This document shows positions 1 to 7,074 of a DNA stretch of 30,578 bases, piece by piece. A program made the translations under genes and the position numbers. Below the pieces are notes generated by a model. It was not told the origin of the DNA and searched no databases. It saw only the letters and a program-made list of their open reading frames with translations. This DNA is from Bacteroidales bacterium UBA1769 (GTDB lineage Bacteria > Bacteroidota > Bacteroidia > Bacteroidales > UBA932), in NCBI GenBank assembly GCA_002314725.1, contig DCGV01000041.1, forward strand, positions 3,461 to 34,038, given 5' to 3'. How positions within the stretch are numbered: position 1 is the first letter of the stretch; each line of letters opens with the position of its first letter.

Positions 1-4
1 GAGT

Positions 5-125
5 ACTTGCGAAACTTACCCACCGCACTTTCTTTTTATTTTTGACCCCATCCCAAAATCCCTTCCCGAGGGAATGGACTTTTCTTACGGCCTAAAGGCC
101 TCTATATATGGTAACTTTCGCAAGT
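5..125. repeat. 16-bp imperfect inverted repeat enclosing about 90 bp
   Basis: ACTTGCGAAACTTACC at 5-20 is the reverse complement of GGTAACTTTCGCAAGT at 110-125 with one mismatch (15 of 16). Between them lie two smaller palindromes: TTCCC/GGGAA at 63-74 and GGCCT-AA-AGGCC at 89-100. The right arm is also half of a perfect hairpin at 113-134. There is no gene in 1-162. This could be a small non-coding repeat element or a group of termination structures downstream of the minus-strand YfhO gene. Only one copy is present in the window, so its repetitive nature is unproven. Confidence 0.5.
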
Positions 126-134
126 GCGAAAGTT
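113..134. repeat. Perfect hairpin after the YfhO gene, possible terminator
   Basis: AACTTTCGCA (113-122) and TGCGAAAGTT (125-134) form a perfect 10-bp stem around two central bases. Read on the minus strand it lies about 30 bases beyond the stop of the YfhO-like gene. A second inverted repeat, TTATTTTTG (141-149) and CAAAAATAA (151-159), sits between the stop and this hairpin. No uninterrupted T tract follows, so rho-independent termination is only possible, not clear. Confidence 0.4.
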
Positions 135-162
135 GAATCATTATTTTTGACAAAAATAACTA

Positions 163-2670
163 TTATTTACTTAGTTCATTGGAGTCATTCGATACTTTCT
201 GTTTTCTAAATCTTCTGAATATTGCCCACACAATTACTCCAAAGATAGAAATATACATTAAGATGCAGCAAATACCTGCTAATGTGTTCCCTTTACGAAC
301 GCTGTCTGGATCAAATACAAAATGTATGTGGTGATCTCCGGCAGGTACATTAAGAGCTCGGAGAAGATAATTTACTCTGAAATGCTCAACTGGTTTACCG
401 TCGATTGAGGCTTTCCATCCATATGGATAATATATCTCGGAGAAGACGATGATGCCATCCTTAGATGAGGTAGATTCATAATCCAGAGCTTTTGGAGTGT
501 AATTAGTCAATTTCACTCTTGCTAAATAATCGTGCCCAGGTTGGAAGTCGCTGACGAATCCGGCGAAAGATTTGTCGAGTACTGCTGTATTGTTGAGATT
601 GATAGACGTCAATGCGTCGCTCTCCTCTGTAGCATTATCAACGATAACAACATTATCTACAAACCATGCATTGCCCATAGCTGTCGGATTATATTTAGGG
701 GCAGGCATACCATTCTCGTCAGGAACAATGAAATACTTAGTATTCAGCATATTGATAACTGACATATGACCCTTGGATAGGTGTTCGTCAATCAAATCCT
801 GATATCTGCGAAGCTTGACTGCACTATATCCTCCGATAGATTTCAGATACAAAGAAGTACGGTTCTCATTGAATGTATTGGTTGTCAAATTAAAGACTCT
901 GAAGTTCGGATCCTTATCTTGAAGCAGAGCCTTTTCGTACGCCGTTATTTGATAGTTTTCTTGGCTTTTCTTACTATGAGTAGTGAAGAATGAGTCATTG
1001 AAATAGCGCTTATCTACAGGCCACATATCCGCGATAATCAATACTCCAAGAATAGCAATCAGCCACCCTTTACGTAGCTTCCCTTTGACGAAGATCCATA
1101 TTAATGTAAAAGCTAATGCAATGAAAATCAAACTTCTGATACTGTCACTTTTCAAAAGTAAACTTCTTTCGTTTATCAAACTTGTATACAGCCAATCAGG
1201 CATCTGTGGGATAAGTCTTGAATCAAATGAAGATTGGAAATCAAATAACACTCCGCCAAATAGTGCGAAGAAGAGACAAAGCCCGCCAGTGATTCCACCG
1301 GAGATGTACATCCCTTTCAAAAGCTTCTTCTTTTCAATCTTACCTTCTATGATTTGAGAGAGAGCAATGAATCCTAATAGTGGCATTGCTATTTCTGCTA
1401 CGACAAGTATGGAGGAGACTGCTCTGAATTTGCTATAAAGAGGGAAATATTTGAAAAATAGCTCTGTAAGCCATTGGAAATTATGTCCCCAAGCAAGGGC
1501 CGTAGAGAGTATAGTCGCAATTAATAGTGCCCATTTATATGGACCATTGACTACTATCAATCCCAAAATGAACAGGAAGCAGACAATGGCTCCCATATAT
1601 ACATTACCTGCCGTTGATGGTTGCTCGCCCCAATACATAGGGGTCACTTGGCAGAAAGCTTTGGTTTCATTGATGCTTATCTGTCTTTTGACGAACTCTT
1701 TATATAGATTGGAGTCCGTACCAAGAGCATAAGAGCTTGAGCCACCCATGAAACCTGGTATCAGGAATGTCATTGTTTCATCAATTCCATAACTCCATTG
1801 TGTGGCATATGATAGATCCAGACCATTGGATGTGTTAGTCGATCCACTTTGTATAGTATCCCGTACAATTTCAGAATGGCCACCACGCATTGTCTCCTTG
1901 ACATATTCAGCATTTGTAAAGACCTTTGAACTTCTGGTACCAATACCTAATGCTGTGGCCCCTACAAATATGACTGTGGCAATGATAAGTTGTTTATATT
2001 TTTTCTCCTTGATATGAAGGATAAGTTCAGCTATCCACAACAGCCCAATCATCATATATAAATAGTAAGCCATTTGTGGATGTGAAGAGTATCCCATTGA
2101 AACAAATACCATTGTCAAGATGGCTCCCAGCCCATATTTATGTTTTCTGAACAGTAAATAAAAGGCTCCGATGACTACTGATATTAACGCAATTGTTATG
2201 GTTTTATTACCGTGTCCAGCGGCTATTATCACGAAGAAATAGGAAGAGAATGCTATGGCTAACGATCCTACTATACTAAGCCATGGTTTGACATCAAAAC
2301 ATCTTAAAAGGATAAAGAAACAGATGAAATAGAGTATCAATGTCCATACGGGACCATGTCCCATAGAGAAAATCGCTTGCAATGGTTTCAACCAATTAAC
2401 CTGACCGACTGTGCCTCCGCCGCCAATTTGATAATTTGGCATACCACTGAACATAGATCCTGTCCACCAAGTGTAATCCCCTGTTTCTTGGTGATATCGA
2501 GCAGATTCCTGTAATGCCGTAGTGGCCAATACTTCGTCAGTCGCATTGAGAGTTTTCCCACTTAATACAGGTTTACAATAGATGAAAGCTATTAATACAA
2601 AAACGACGATAGCTATCAGATAGATACCGTATTGTTTTGATATATTCTTGAAATGTAATTTATCAATCAT
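163..2670 (-). CDS. YfhO-family integral membrane protein
   Basis: The 835-residue protein is a very hydrophobic multi-pass membrane protein. It has an N-terminal membrane segment at about 15-33, an extracytoplasmic loop, then a long series of membrane helices from about residue 100 to 560. A mostly soluble C-terminal domain follows, and a last helix near 795-815 ends in a basic tail (FRRFRKQK). This layout, and the beta-rich C-terminal region with a phrase like YPYGWKASIDGKPV, match the YfhO family. Family members are GT-C-like glycosyltransferases or glycan modifiers; Bacillus YfhO acts on lipoteichoic acid. The substrate here is unknown. It lies 20 bases downstream of a GT2 gene on the same strand, so the two probably form one transcript and act in surface polysaccharide or glycolipid synthesis. 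Its length is normal for Bacteroidota members. Confidence 0.88.
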   Translation of the reverse strand: MIDKLHFKNISKQYGIYLIAIVVFVLIAFIYCKPVLSGKTLNATDEVLATTALQESARYHQETGDYTWWTGSMFSGMPNYQIGGGGTVGQVNWLKPLQAIFSMGHGPVWTLILYFICFFILLRCFDVKPWLSIVGSLAIAFSSYFFVIIAAGHGNKTITIALISVVIGAFYLLFRKHKYGLGAILTMVFVSMGYSSHPQMAYYLYMMIGLLWIAELILHIKEKKYKQLIIATVIFVGATALGIGTRSSKVFTNAEYVKETMRGGHSEIVRDTIQSGSTNTSNGLDLSYATQWSYGIDETMTFLIPGFMGGSSSYALGTDSNLYKEFVKRQISINETKAFCQVTPMYWGEQPSTAGNVYMGAIVCFLFILGLIVVNGPYKWALLIATILSTALAWGHNFQWLTELFFKYFPLYSKFRAVSSILVVAEIAMPLLGFIALSQIIEGKIEKKKLLKGMYISGGITGGLCLFFALFGGVLFDFQSSFDSRLIPQMPDWLYTSLINERSLLLKSDSIRSLIFIALAFTLIWIFVKGKLRKGWLIAILGVLIIADMWPVDKRYFNDSFFTTHSKKSQENYQITAYEKALLQDKDPNFRVFNLTTNTFNENRTSLYLKSIGGYSAVKLRRYQDLIDEHLSKGHMSVINMLNTKYFIVPDENGMPAPKYNPTAMGNAWFVDNVVIVDNATEESDALTSINLNNTAVLDKSFAGFVSDFQPGHDYLARVKLTNYTPKALDYESTSSKDGIIVFSEIYYPYGWKASIDGKPVEHFRVNYLLRALNVPAGDHHIHFVFDPDSVRKGNTLAGICCILMYISIFGVIVWAIFRRFRKQKVSNDSNELSK

Positions 2671-2691
2671 AATAATGTATTTTGAAAACGG

Positions 2692-3471
2692 TTATCCAAG
2701 AATTAAATCTTTAATGGCTAACAAATAGCATTTCTTCAATAAGACAAATGCCAATTCAATTCGATACCCTTTTTGATAACCATTAAGATTTGCAAACTCT
2801 CTAACTTGTTTGTACGACTTAACTCTTTGGAATGCTCTTGACCTATTTTTTCTTCTGCTTGTTGATTCGTTGTGAATTATGTAAGTGTAGAGTGGTTCAT
2901 GTATTTGCGACATTTTACTTGATGCAAGAACGGCACAAATAAGGAAGCAGCTGTCTTCAGCACTTCTTGTACCTGGGAATTCAATATGTTTTTCCACAAT
3001 CAAATCCCTTTTATACATGAAACATACGCCGTATGTAATATATTTTGTTAAAAAAGATCTCTTGTTGGAACAATTCGGGAAATGATATACAGAATCCCCG
3101 ATTCTTATGTCGCAACAAGCCAAATCAGCATCGGCGGATCTTATACAATTATATAATTTTTCACAATAATCAGGGGCAATGACATCGTCACTATCAACGA
3201 AACATAAATAATTACCCTCTGCATTCTCTATTCCAATGTTTCTGGCAATACCCGGGCCGCTGTTTCTGTCAGTTTGAAAATATCGTATCTTTTTTTGGCC
3301 AGTGTATTGTTCCAGATAATTTTGGGCAATTTGAAAACTGCCATCACTTCCATGGTCATCGACGAACAGTAATTCAATATTGTCCATGGTTTGGGATAAT
3401 AGAGAATCAATGCACGGAATAATGTATGCTTTTGAATTGAAAACCGGTATTATTATCGAAACTTCCAGCAT
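2692..3471 (-). CDS. Glycosyltransferase family 2 protein
   Basis: The 259-residue protein opens with the GT2 nucleotide-binding strand SIIIPVFNS, followed by the FVDDHGSDGS segment. It carries NSGPGIARNIGIENA and the metal-binding D-x-D as FVDSDDVI near residue 92. These are the classic GT-A fold motifs for using a nucleotide-activated sugar on the cytoplasmic face of the membrane. No membrane segment is evident, and the C-terminus is shorter than in many GT2 enzymes (usually about 300 or more residues). It is the first gene of a two-gene minus-strand unit with the YfhO-like gene. A TAATTTTG box lies just upstream on the minus strand. The acceptor and donor cannot be read from sequence. Confidence 0.92.
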   Translation of the reverse strand: MLEVSIIIPVFNSKAYIIPCIDSLLSQTMDNIELLFVDDHGSDGSFQIAQNYLEQYTGQKKIRYFQTDRNSGPGIARNIGIENAEGNYLCFVDSDDVIAPDYCEKLYNCIRSADADLACCDIRIGDSVYHFPNCSNKRSFLTKYITYGVCFMYKRDLIVEKHIEFPGTRSAEDSCFLICAVLASSKMSQIHEPLYTYIIHNESTSRRKNRSRAFQRVKSYKQVREFANLNGYQKGYRIELAFVLLKKCYLLAIKDLILG

Positions 3472-3489
3472 GATTATTAATAATTAGTA

Positions 3490-3497
3490 CAAAATTA
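3490..3497 (-). promoter_or_regulatory. -7 box for the minus-strand glycosyltransferase operon
   Basis: On the minus strand this reads TAATTTTG, a match to the Bacteroidota -7 consensus TAnnTTTG, about 20 bases upstream of the start codon at 3471. A TTG lies about 16 bases further upstream, shorter than the preferred 19-21, so the -33 element is weak. Confidence 0.5.
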
Positions 3498-3554
3498 ACA
3501 AATTACTCAATTACAATAATGCTATTTGTTTCAGAAAGGAAGAAAAAATAATTG

Positions 3555-3562
3555 TAATTTTG
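3555..3562 (+). promoter_or_regulatory. -7 box for the plus-strand glycosyltransferase
   Basis: TAATTTTG matches TAnnTTTG and lies 27 bases upstream of the GTG start at 3590. The best upstream TTTG (3525-3528) is 26 bases away, too far for a good -33 box. With the minus-strand box it makes 3472-3589 a divergent promoter region. Confidence 0.5.
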
Positions 3563-3589
3563 TAAATAGAAATCTGTATTGAAACGACC

Positions 3590-4546
3590 GTGAAATATTC
3601 ATTTATAATACCTGTATATAACCGCCCGGATGAGGTGGATGAACTTCTACAAAGCCTTACCAATCAACATAATAAAGACTTTGAAGTTGTTATTGTTGAG
3701 GATGGGTCCTCTACACCTTGTAAGGAGGTTGTTGAGAAGTATTCTACGGTATTGGATGTCAAATATTATTACAAAGAGAATTCGGGTCCCGGCGATTCCA
3801 GAAATTATGGCGCTGAAAGAGCTGGTGGGGAGTATTTGATTGTTCTTGATTCAGATGTCGTAGTCCCTTCCGGTTATCTCGATGCTGTTGATGCCGAGTT
3901 AAGAGAAAAAGAGGCTCAAGCCTTCGGTGGGCCTGACAGGGCGCATGAATCATTCTCCGATGTTCAAAAGGCCATAAATTATTCTATGACTTCATTCTTT
4001 ACTACCGGTGGAATTCGTGGTGGGAAGAAGAAGATGGATAAGTTTTATCCACGATCGTTCAATATGGGTATTAAAGCAGATTTGTATCGCAGTCTAGGTG
4101 GTTTTTCGAAGATGCGTTTTGGGGAGGATATAGATTTCAGTATTAGAATTTATAAGAGTGGAGCATCATGCAGGTTGTTCCCTGAAGCGTGGGTTTATCA
4201 TAAGCGTCGTACAGATTTCAAGAAGTTCTTCCGTCAAGTCTTCAATAGTGGAATAGCTCGAATCAATCTCTATAAGAAATATCCAGAGTCACTAAAAATA
4301 GTCCATTTACTGCCTGCAGCATTTACAATCTGTTGCATCACGATAGTCATTCCTATCCTGTATGAAGTATTGATATTCTGTGATGCATCCATACGTACAA
4401 AAAGTCTTCATATTGGTTTATTGGCAGTCCCAGCTACAATTATCCAATTGGTAGGGTATGGCTCAGGGTTTCTTTATGCATGGTGGCAGCGATGCGTTCT
4501 TGGCAAGGAGGAGTTTTCAACCTTCAAGAAGAATTTCTATAAGTAA
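3590..4546 (+). CDS. Glycosyltransferase family 2 protein with C-terminal membrane segments
   Basis: The 318-residue protein starts at GTG and opens directly with the GT2 strand YSFIIPVYNRPDEV. It continues with VIVEDGSS, NSGPGDSRNYGAERA and the D-x-D motif in VLDSDVVVP near residue 87, then FGEDIDFSIRIYKSG, the usual acceptor-side acidic motif (ED). Two hydrophobic segments near 240-262 and 278-300 suggest membrane association, with the catalytic domain cytoplasmic. It is transcribed divergently from the other GT2/YfhO pair and 35 bases ahead of the endonuclease-like gene, which has its own -7 box. It probably elongates a lipid-linked or surface glycan. Donor and acceptor are unknown. No ATG fits the family start, which supports the GTG. 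Confidence 0.92.
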   Translation: MKYSFIIPVYNRPDEVDELLQSLTNQHNKDFEVVIVEDGSSTPCKEVVEKYSTVLDVKYYYKENSGPGDSRNYGAERAGGEYLIVLDSDVVVPSGYLDAVDAELREKEAQAFGGPDRAHESFSDVQKAINYSMTSFFTTGGIRGGKKKMDKFYPRSFNMGIKADLYRSLGGFSKMRFGEDIDFSIRIYKSGASCRLFPEAWVYHKRRTDFKKFFRQVFNSGIARINLYKKYPESLKIVHLLPAAFTICCITIVIPILYEVLIFCDASIRTKSLHIGLLAVPATIIQLVGYGSGFLYAWWQRCVLGKEEFSTFKKNFYK

Positions 4547-4551
4547 TTCCT

Positions 4552-4559
4552 TATCTTTG
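4552..4559 (+). promoter_or_regulatory. -7 box upstream of the EEP-family gene
   Basis: TATCTTTG matches TAnnTTTG, 22 bases before the ATG at 4582 and just after the stop of the upstream glycosyltransferase gene. No good -33 element was found at the expected spacing. Confidence 0.5.
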
Positions 4560-4581
4560 CTCCACGCCCCATATTGTAATT

Positions 4582-5463
4582 ATGTTAAAACTATTAGCTA
4601 TGGTTAGTGGTGTTGTTTTTATGTTCTGGAATGTGGAGAATTTCTTCGATCCTTATGACGATAAGACGAAGAATGATGACGATTTCACAGCGATGGGACG
4701 TAATGCATGGAGTAACAGAAGGTTTGAGGTTAAGTGCAATAGTATTGCCAAGACTATTCTGAGTGTTGAGGGAGAGTTTGGACGATATCCTGCAATTGTT
4801 GGACTGGCAGAGGTGGAGAATGATTATGTTTTACGTAAATTGACTCAGGATACTCCGTTGTATAAGTTGAATTATGGCTTTATTCATCGTGAGTCTCCAG
4901 ATGCAAGAGGAATCGATGTGGCACTTCTGTATCGAAAAGAAATTTTCACTCCCATAACTGTTGAATCCTTAAAGGTTGAACTCCCCAATGGTAATCCTAC
5001 AAGGGACATTCTTTATGTAAAAGGTGTTTTTCGTGGGAGGGACAGTGTCCATATTTTTGTGAATCACTGGCCATCTAAGCGTGGTGGAGAGGAGGAGACT
5101 CAGCAACGGCGCGAAGCAGCGGAAGTTACATTGAAAAGGAAACTCAGTACTCTCGATACCGATGCTGTTATTATCGTTATGGGGGATTTCAACCAATCAG
5201 ATCCTATTGAGGATTCTCCATTAGTTCAGCATAATGTAACTATGGATGGCACTATTAAGTTCCAGGGGGTTTGGGAGCAGATAGATTATTTCTATACATC
5301 TAAGAATCTTGCTCCGAAAGTGTTCTTTTCACCTTTCCGTCCGAATTTTCTAATCGAAGATGACCAAGCATACCTTGGGAAGAAGCCATTCCGTACATAC
5401 AACGGCCCTAAGTACAATGGAGGGGTAAGTGATCATTTGCCGATAATTCTTTCGGTGAAATAG
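4582..5463 (+). CDS. Endonuclease/exonuclease/phosphatase family protein
   Basis: The 293-residue protein has the complete active-site pattern of the EEP (DNase I-like) superfamily. These are the first-strand Asn in FMFWNVENFFD, the metal-binding Glu in GLAEVEN, the catalytic His in VNHWPSKRGG, the Asp/Asn pair in VIVMGDFNQSDP, and the terminal SDH in VSDHLPIIL. Members cleave phosphodiester or phosphomonoester bonds in nucleic acids, phospholipids or inositol phosphates with Mg2+. This subgroup, with NVENFFD and the RRGGEEE-like loop, is common in Bacteroidota and usually annotated only as endonuclease or hydrolase. The first 13 residues are hydrophobic and run straight into strand 1, leaving no room for a cleavable signal. 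ATGs at codons 7 and 14 could be alternative starts. Substrate unknown. Confidence 0.88.
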   Translation: MLKLLAMVSGVVFMFWNVENFFDPYDDKTKNDDDFTAMGRNAWSNRRFEVKCNSIAKTILSVEGEFGRYPAIVGLAEVENDYVLRKLTQDTPLYKLNYGFIHRESPDARGIDVALLYRKEIFTPITVESLKVELPNGNPTRDILYVKGVFRGRDSVHIFVNHWPSKRGGEEETQQRREAAEVTLKRKLSTLDTDAVIIVMGDFNQSDPIEDSPLVQHNVTMDGTIKFQGVWEQIDYFYTSKNLAPKVFFSPFRPNFLIEDDQAYLGKKPFRTYNGPKYNGGVSDHLPIILSVK

Positions 5464-5815
5464 ACAGTTTTAAGAAATTTGTCATACATCATATGTTTTG
5501 AGGGAATACTGTATGGCAAAATGGTTTGGCCATTAAATGAATAGCTGAATTTATATAGAAATATATTAACATATAAATCTATCTCACCATCTATTGTATC
5601 TTATCTTGTTTTGCCTCTTGTATTCTATTATTAATAATAACTTTTTCATGTGATATATCTATATTAATAATATATTGTGTGGAATAATAAATATTTTATA
5701 TCTTTGTAGTCAAGAACGTTATTGATGGGTTGTAAATAAAACAAAATATAAAAAATAATTGAATGGTATCAACTATTTATAACTCGCAACATAAGATAAC
5801 AAACAATATTTTGCT
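5464..5815. other. AT-rich intergenic region with the promoter of the 5816 gene
   Basis: This 352-base gap has no credible reading frame; the ATGs present are followed within a few codons by stops. It is strongly AT-rich. I see no convincing terminator after the EEP gene. The only clear signal is the promoter at 5675-5706, which leaves a leader of about 100 bases before the ATG at 5816. Confidence 0.6.
5675..5706 (+). promoter_or_regulatory. Promoter for the 130-residue hypothetical protein
   Basis: TTG (5675-5677) is followed after 21 bases by TATCTTTG (5699-5706), a full match to the Bacteroidota -33/-7 arrangement. Transcription would begin near 5711-5713, giving a 5' leader of about 100 bases. 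Confidence 0.68.
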
Positions 5816-6208
5816 ATGGGAGAAGTAACATTTTTTAGCGCACGTCAATATAGCGCAAAACTTAAAGTAACGATCCAGTCAACTGGAAAACTAGGTTTTA
5901 CAGACGATACTGCCAAAGAACTTGAACTTTCGTCTCAAACCTACATTAAGTTAGGGGCTGATGTAACAGATCCAACTATTATGTTTATGGTGGTATCATC
6001 AGAAGTTAATGAAGATGCGTTCAAAGTGTGCAAAGCTGGTGATTACTTCTACCTTCCTACAAGTGTATTGTTCATGTCCCTTGGATATGACTTTAAAAAC
6101 AAAACTATCATTTTTGATTTAACCCGTGCATCTGAGTATGATGCTGATTTTGGCGGAAAGGTATATAAGTTAAACAAGCGTGAAAGCGACAAAAAAAAGA
6201 AGAAATGA
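5816..6208 (+). CDS. Hypothetical protein with a C-terminal lysine tail
   Basis: I do not recognise a named family. The 130-residue protein has no signal peptide or membrane helix. It alternates beta-type segments such as AKLKVTIQSTGKLGF, YIKLGADV and TIMFMVVSS, with a Phe/Tyr-rich middle, and ends in a highly basic tail (KLNKRESDKKKKK) encoded by an A-rich run at about 6189-6205. The tail suggests contact with nucleic acid or ribosome, which is inference only. The gene stands alone behind its own promoter with a leader of about 100 bases, and a convergent small-RNA terminator follows 20 bases after its stop. Composition and codon use look like the neighbouring chromosomal genes. Confidence 0.75.
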   Translation: MGEVTFFSARQYSAKLKVTIQSTGKLGFTDDTAKELELSSQTYIKLGADVTDPTIMFMVVSSEVNEDAFKVCKAGDYFYLPTSVLFMSLGYDFKNKTIIFDLTRASEYDADFGGKVYKLNKRESDKKKKK

Positions 6209-6228
6209 TGTAGCGAATAAAGAGATAC

Positions 6229-6261
6229 AAAAAGGCCGCACCGATTGCAGTCAGTACGGCC
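6229..6261 (-). terminator. Rho-independent terminator of the candidate small RNA
   Basis: On the minus strand GGCCGUAC (6254-6261) pairs with GUGCGGCC (6234-6241) through 8 bp including one G-U pair, followed by UUUUU (6229-6233). On the plus strand the same hairpin has no T tract, so it is directional. Confidence 0.68.
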
Positions 6262-6332
6262 TGTAAAGTTCTGATTTCCCGGTTATTAGAACATAGTCTC
6301 ACCCTACGATGGAGACACAGAACCCGATACGT
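6229..6332 (-). ncRNA. Candidate small RNA, minus strand, about 104 nt
   Basis: This stretch has no credible protein but is bounded by a promoter and a terminator on the minus strand. Upstream are TTTG (6365-6368 in plus coordinates), 20 bases, then TACCTTTA (6337-6344), one base off the -7 consensus. At the other end is an 8-bp GC-rich hairpin followed by five U. Within the transcript, GUUCUG and CAGAAC can pair over 6 bp and enclose a second hairpin GUCUC/GAGAC. CCGGTTAT at 6279-6286 and ATAACCGG at 6373-6380 are also complementary, but the second lies outside the transcript. The boundaries are inferred from the signals. I could not assign an Rfam family; a 6S-like role is a guess. Confidence 0.5.
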
Positions 6333-6350
6333 CCTGTAAAGGTACGATTT
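6255..6350. repeat. 23-bp direct repeat, 73 bp apart
   Basis: Bases 6255-6277 and 6328-6350 match at 19 of 23 positions, sharing the core CCTGTAAAG and a final GATTT. The right copy contains the -7 box of the candidate small RNA; the left copy lies inside its transcribed region. It could be a duplicated promoter segment or a remnant of a repeat. Confidence 0.5.
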
Positions 6351-6368
6351 TTATCTGACCCAAGCAAA
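6337..6368 (-). promoter_or_regulatory. Promoter of the candidate small RNA
   Basis: On the minus strand, TTTG (6365-6368), a 20-base spacer, then TACCTTTA (6337-6344). Only the final A departs from TAnnTTTG. The surrounding phrase AAATCGTACCTTT resembles the context of other strong promoters in this group. Expected start is near 6330-6333. Confidence 0.55.
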
Positions 6369-6438
6369 CTCCATAACCGGTTTTTACTGATAATGCCTAG
6401 TAAACTATGGCGAAATTATTAATTAAAAATATTAAGTT

Positions 6439-7074
6439 ATGGAACATAATTACAAAATTCCTTTACAGCACTCGATGTGCAAAGATTTGTCCTATACAGA
6501 CAAATATCAGATGCCGAAGGTAAAACCATACGTAGGTCCAGTTCCTTCCGAAATTATATCTTTTAATAGAGCTAGAGCTATGCGTGGCGTAAACCCAGAC
6601 GCAGCAGTTCACTTCTACATTCAAGATAGCTTTTTCAACTGTGTATGGAATTATCCTATCAAATATGAGAAGATGTTTGAGAGGTTCTGGGGAGTCATTT
6701 CCACGGATTATTCAGTGTATGCCGATATGTTAAAGCCTGAAGTAATGTGGAATTCATTTAGAAATAAACTTCTTGCTGCATGGTTTCAAAGACATGGCAT
6801 CAACGTTATTCCTAATATTAGTTGGGGTAGGCCTTGGAGCTATGACTTCTGTTTTGATGGATTCCCAAAACACTCTGTGATAGCAATCAATAGCACTGGA
6901 ATCGGGAAAGACACCTTTTCTAAGTCTCTTTGGAGTCAAGGGTATGAAAATGCAATCCAGGCTTTGGAACCGTCAAAGATAATCAGATATGGTGCCAAGC
7001 AGGATGGTGAGGAGGAATCTATAAGCATCTATTTTCCTAACGACAACTATAAATCAGCATGCTATGGGAGGTAA
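6439..7074 (+). CDS. DUF4417 domain protein
   Basis: The 211-residue protein matches the DUF4417 family, which is found in phages, mobile elements and many bacterial genomes and has no known biochemical function. The recognisable run includes VHFYIQDSFFNCVWN (residues about 54-68), the GVISTDYSVYADM segment, RNKLLAAWFQRHGINVIPNISW, SYDFCFDGFPK, AINSTGIGKD and the closing LEPSKIIRYGAK. No signal peptide or membrane segment is seen. It heads a tight three-gene plus-strand cassette: its last 11 bases overlap the next gene in the +1 frame. Its own promoter is not obvious. In the family the domain often ends in a Gly/Arg-rich phrase, and here the stop falls directly after YGR, exactly where the next frame continues with GGNG. 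That leaves open an ancestral or actual fusion with the next gene. Confidence 0.85.
   Translation: MEHNYKIPLQHSMCKDLSYTDKYQMPKVKPYVGPVPSEIISFNRARAMRGVNPDAAVHFYIQDSFFNCVWNYPIKYEKMFERFWGVISTDYSVYADMLKPEVMWNSFRNKLLAAWFQRHGINVIPNISWGRPWSYDFCFDGFPKHSVIAINSTGIGKDTFSKSLWSQGYENAIQALEPSKIIRYGAKQDGEEESISIYFPNDNYKSACYGR

Noticed and set aside
6233..6261. Hairpin considered as an integron attC-like recombination site
   Set aside because: There is no integrase of integron type, no second site around the cassette, and the hairpin plus U tract is fully explained as a minus-strand terminator.
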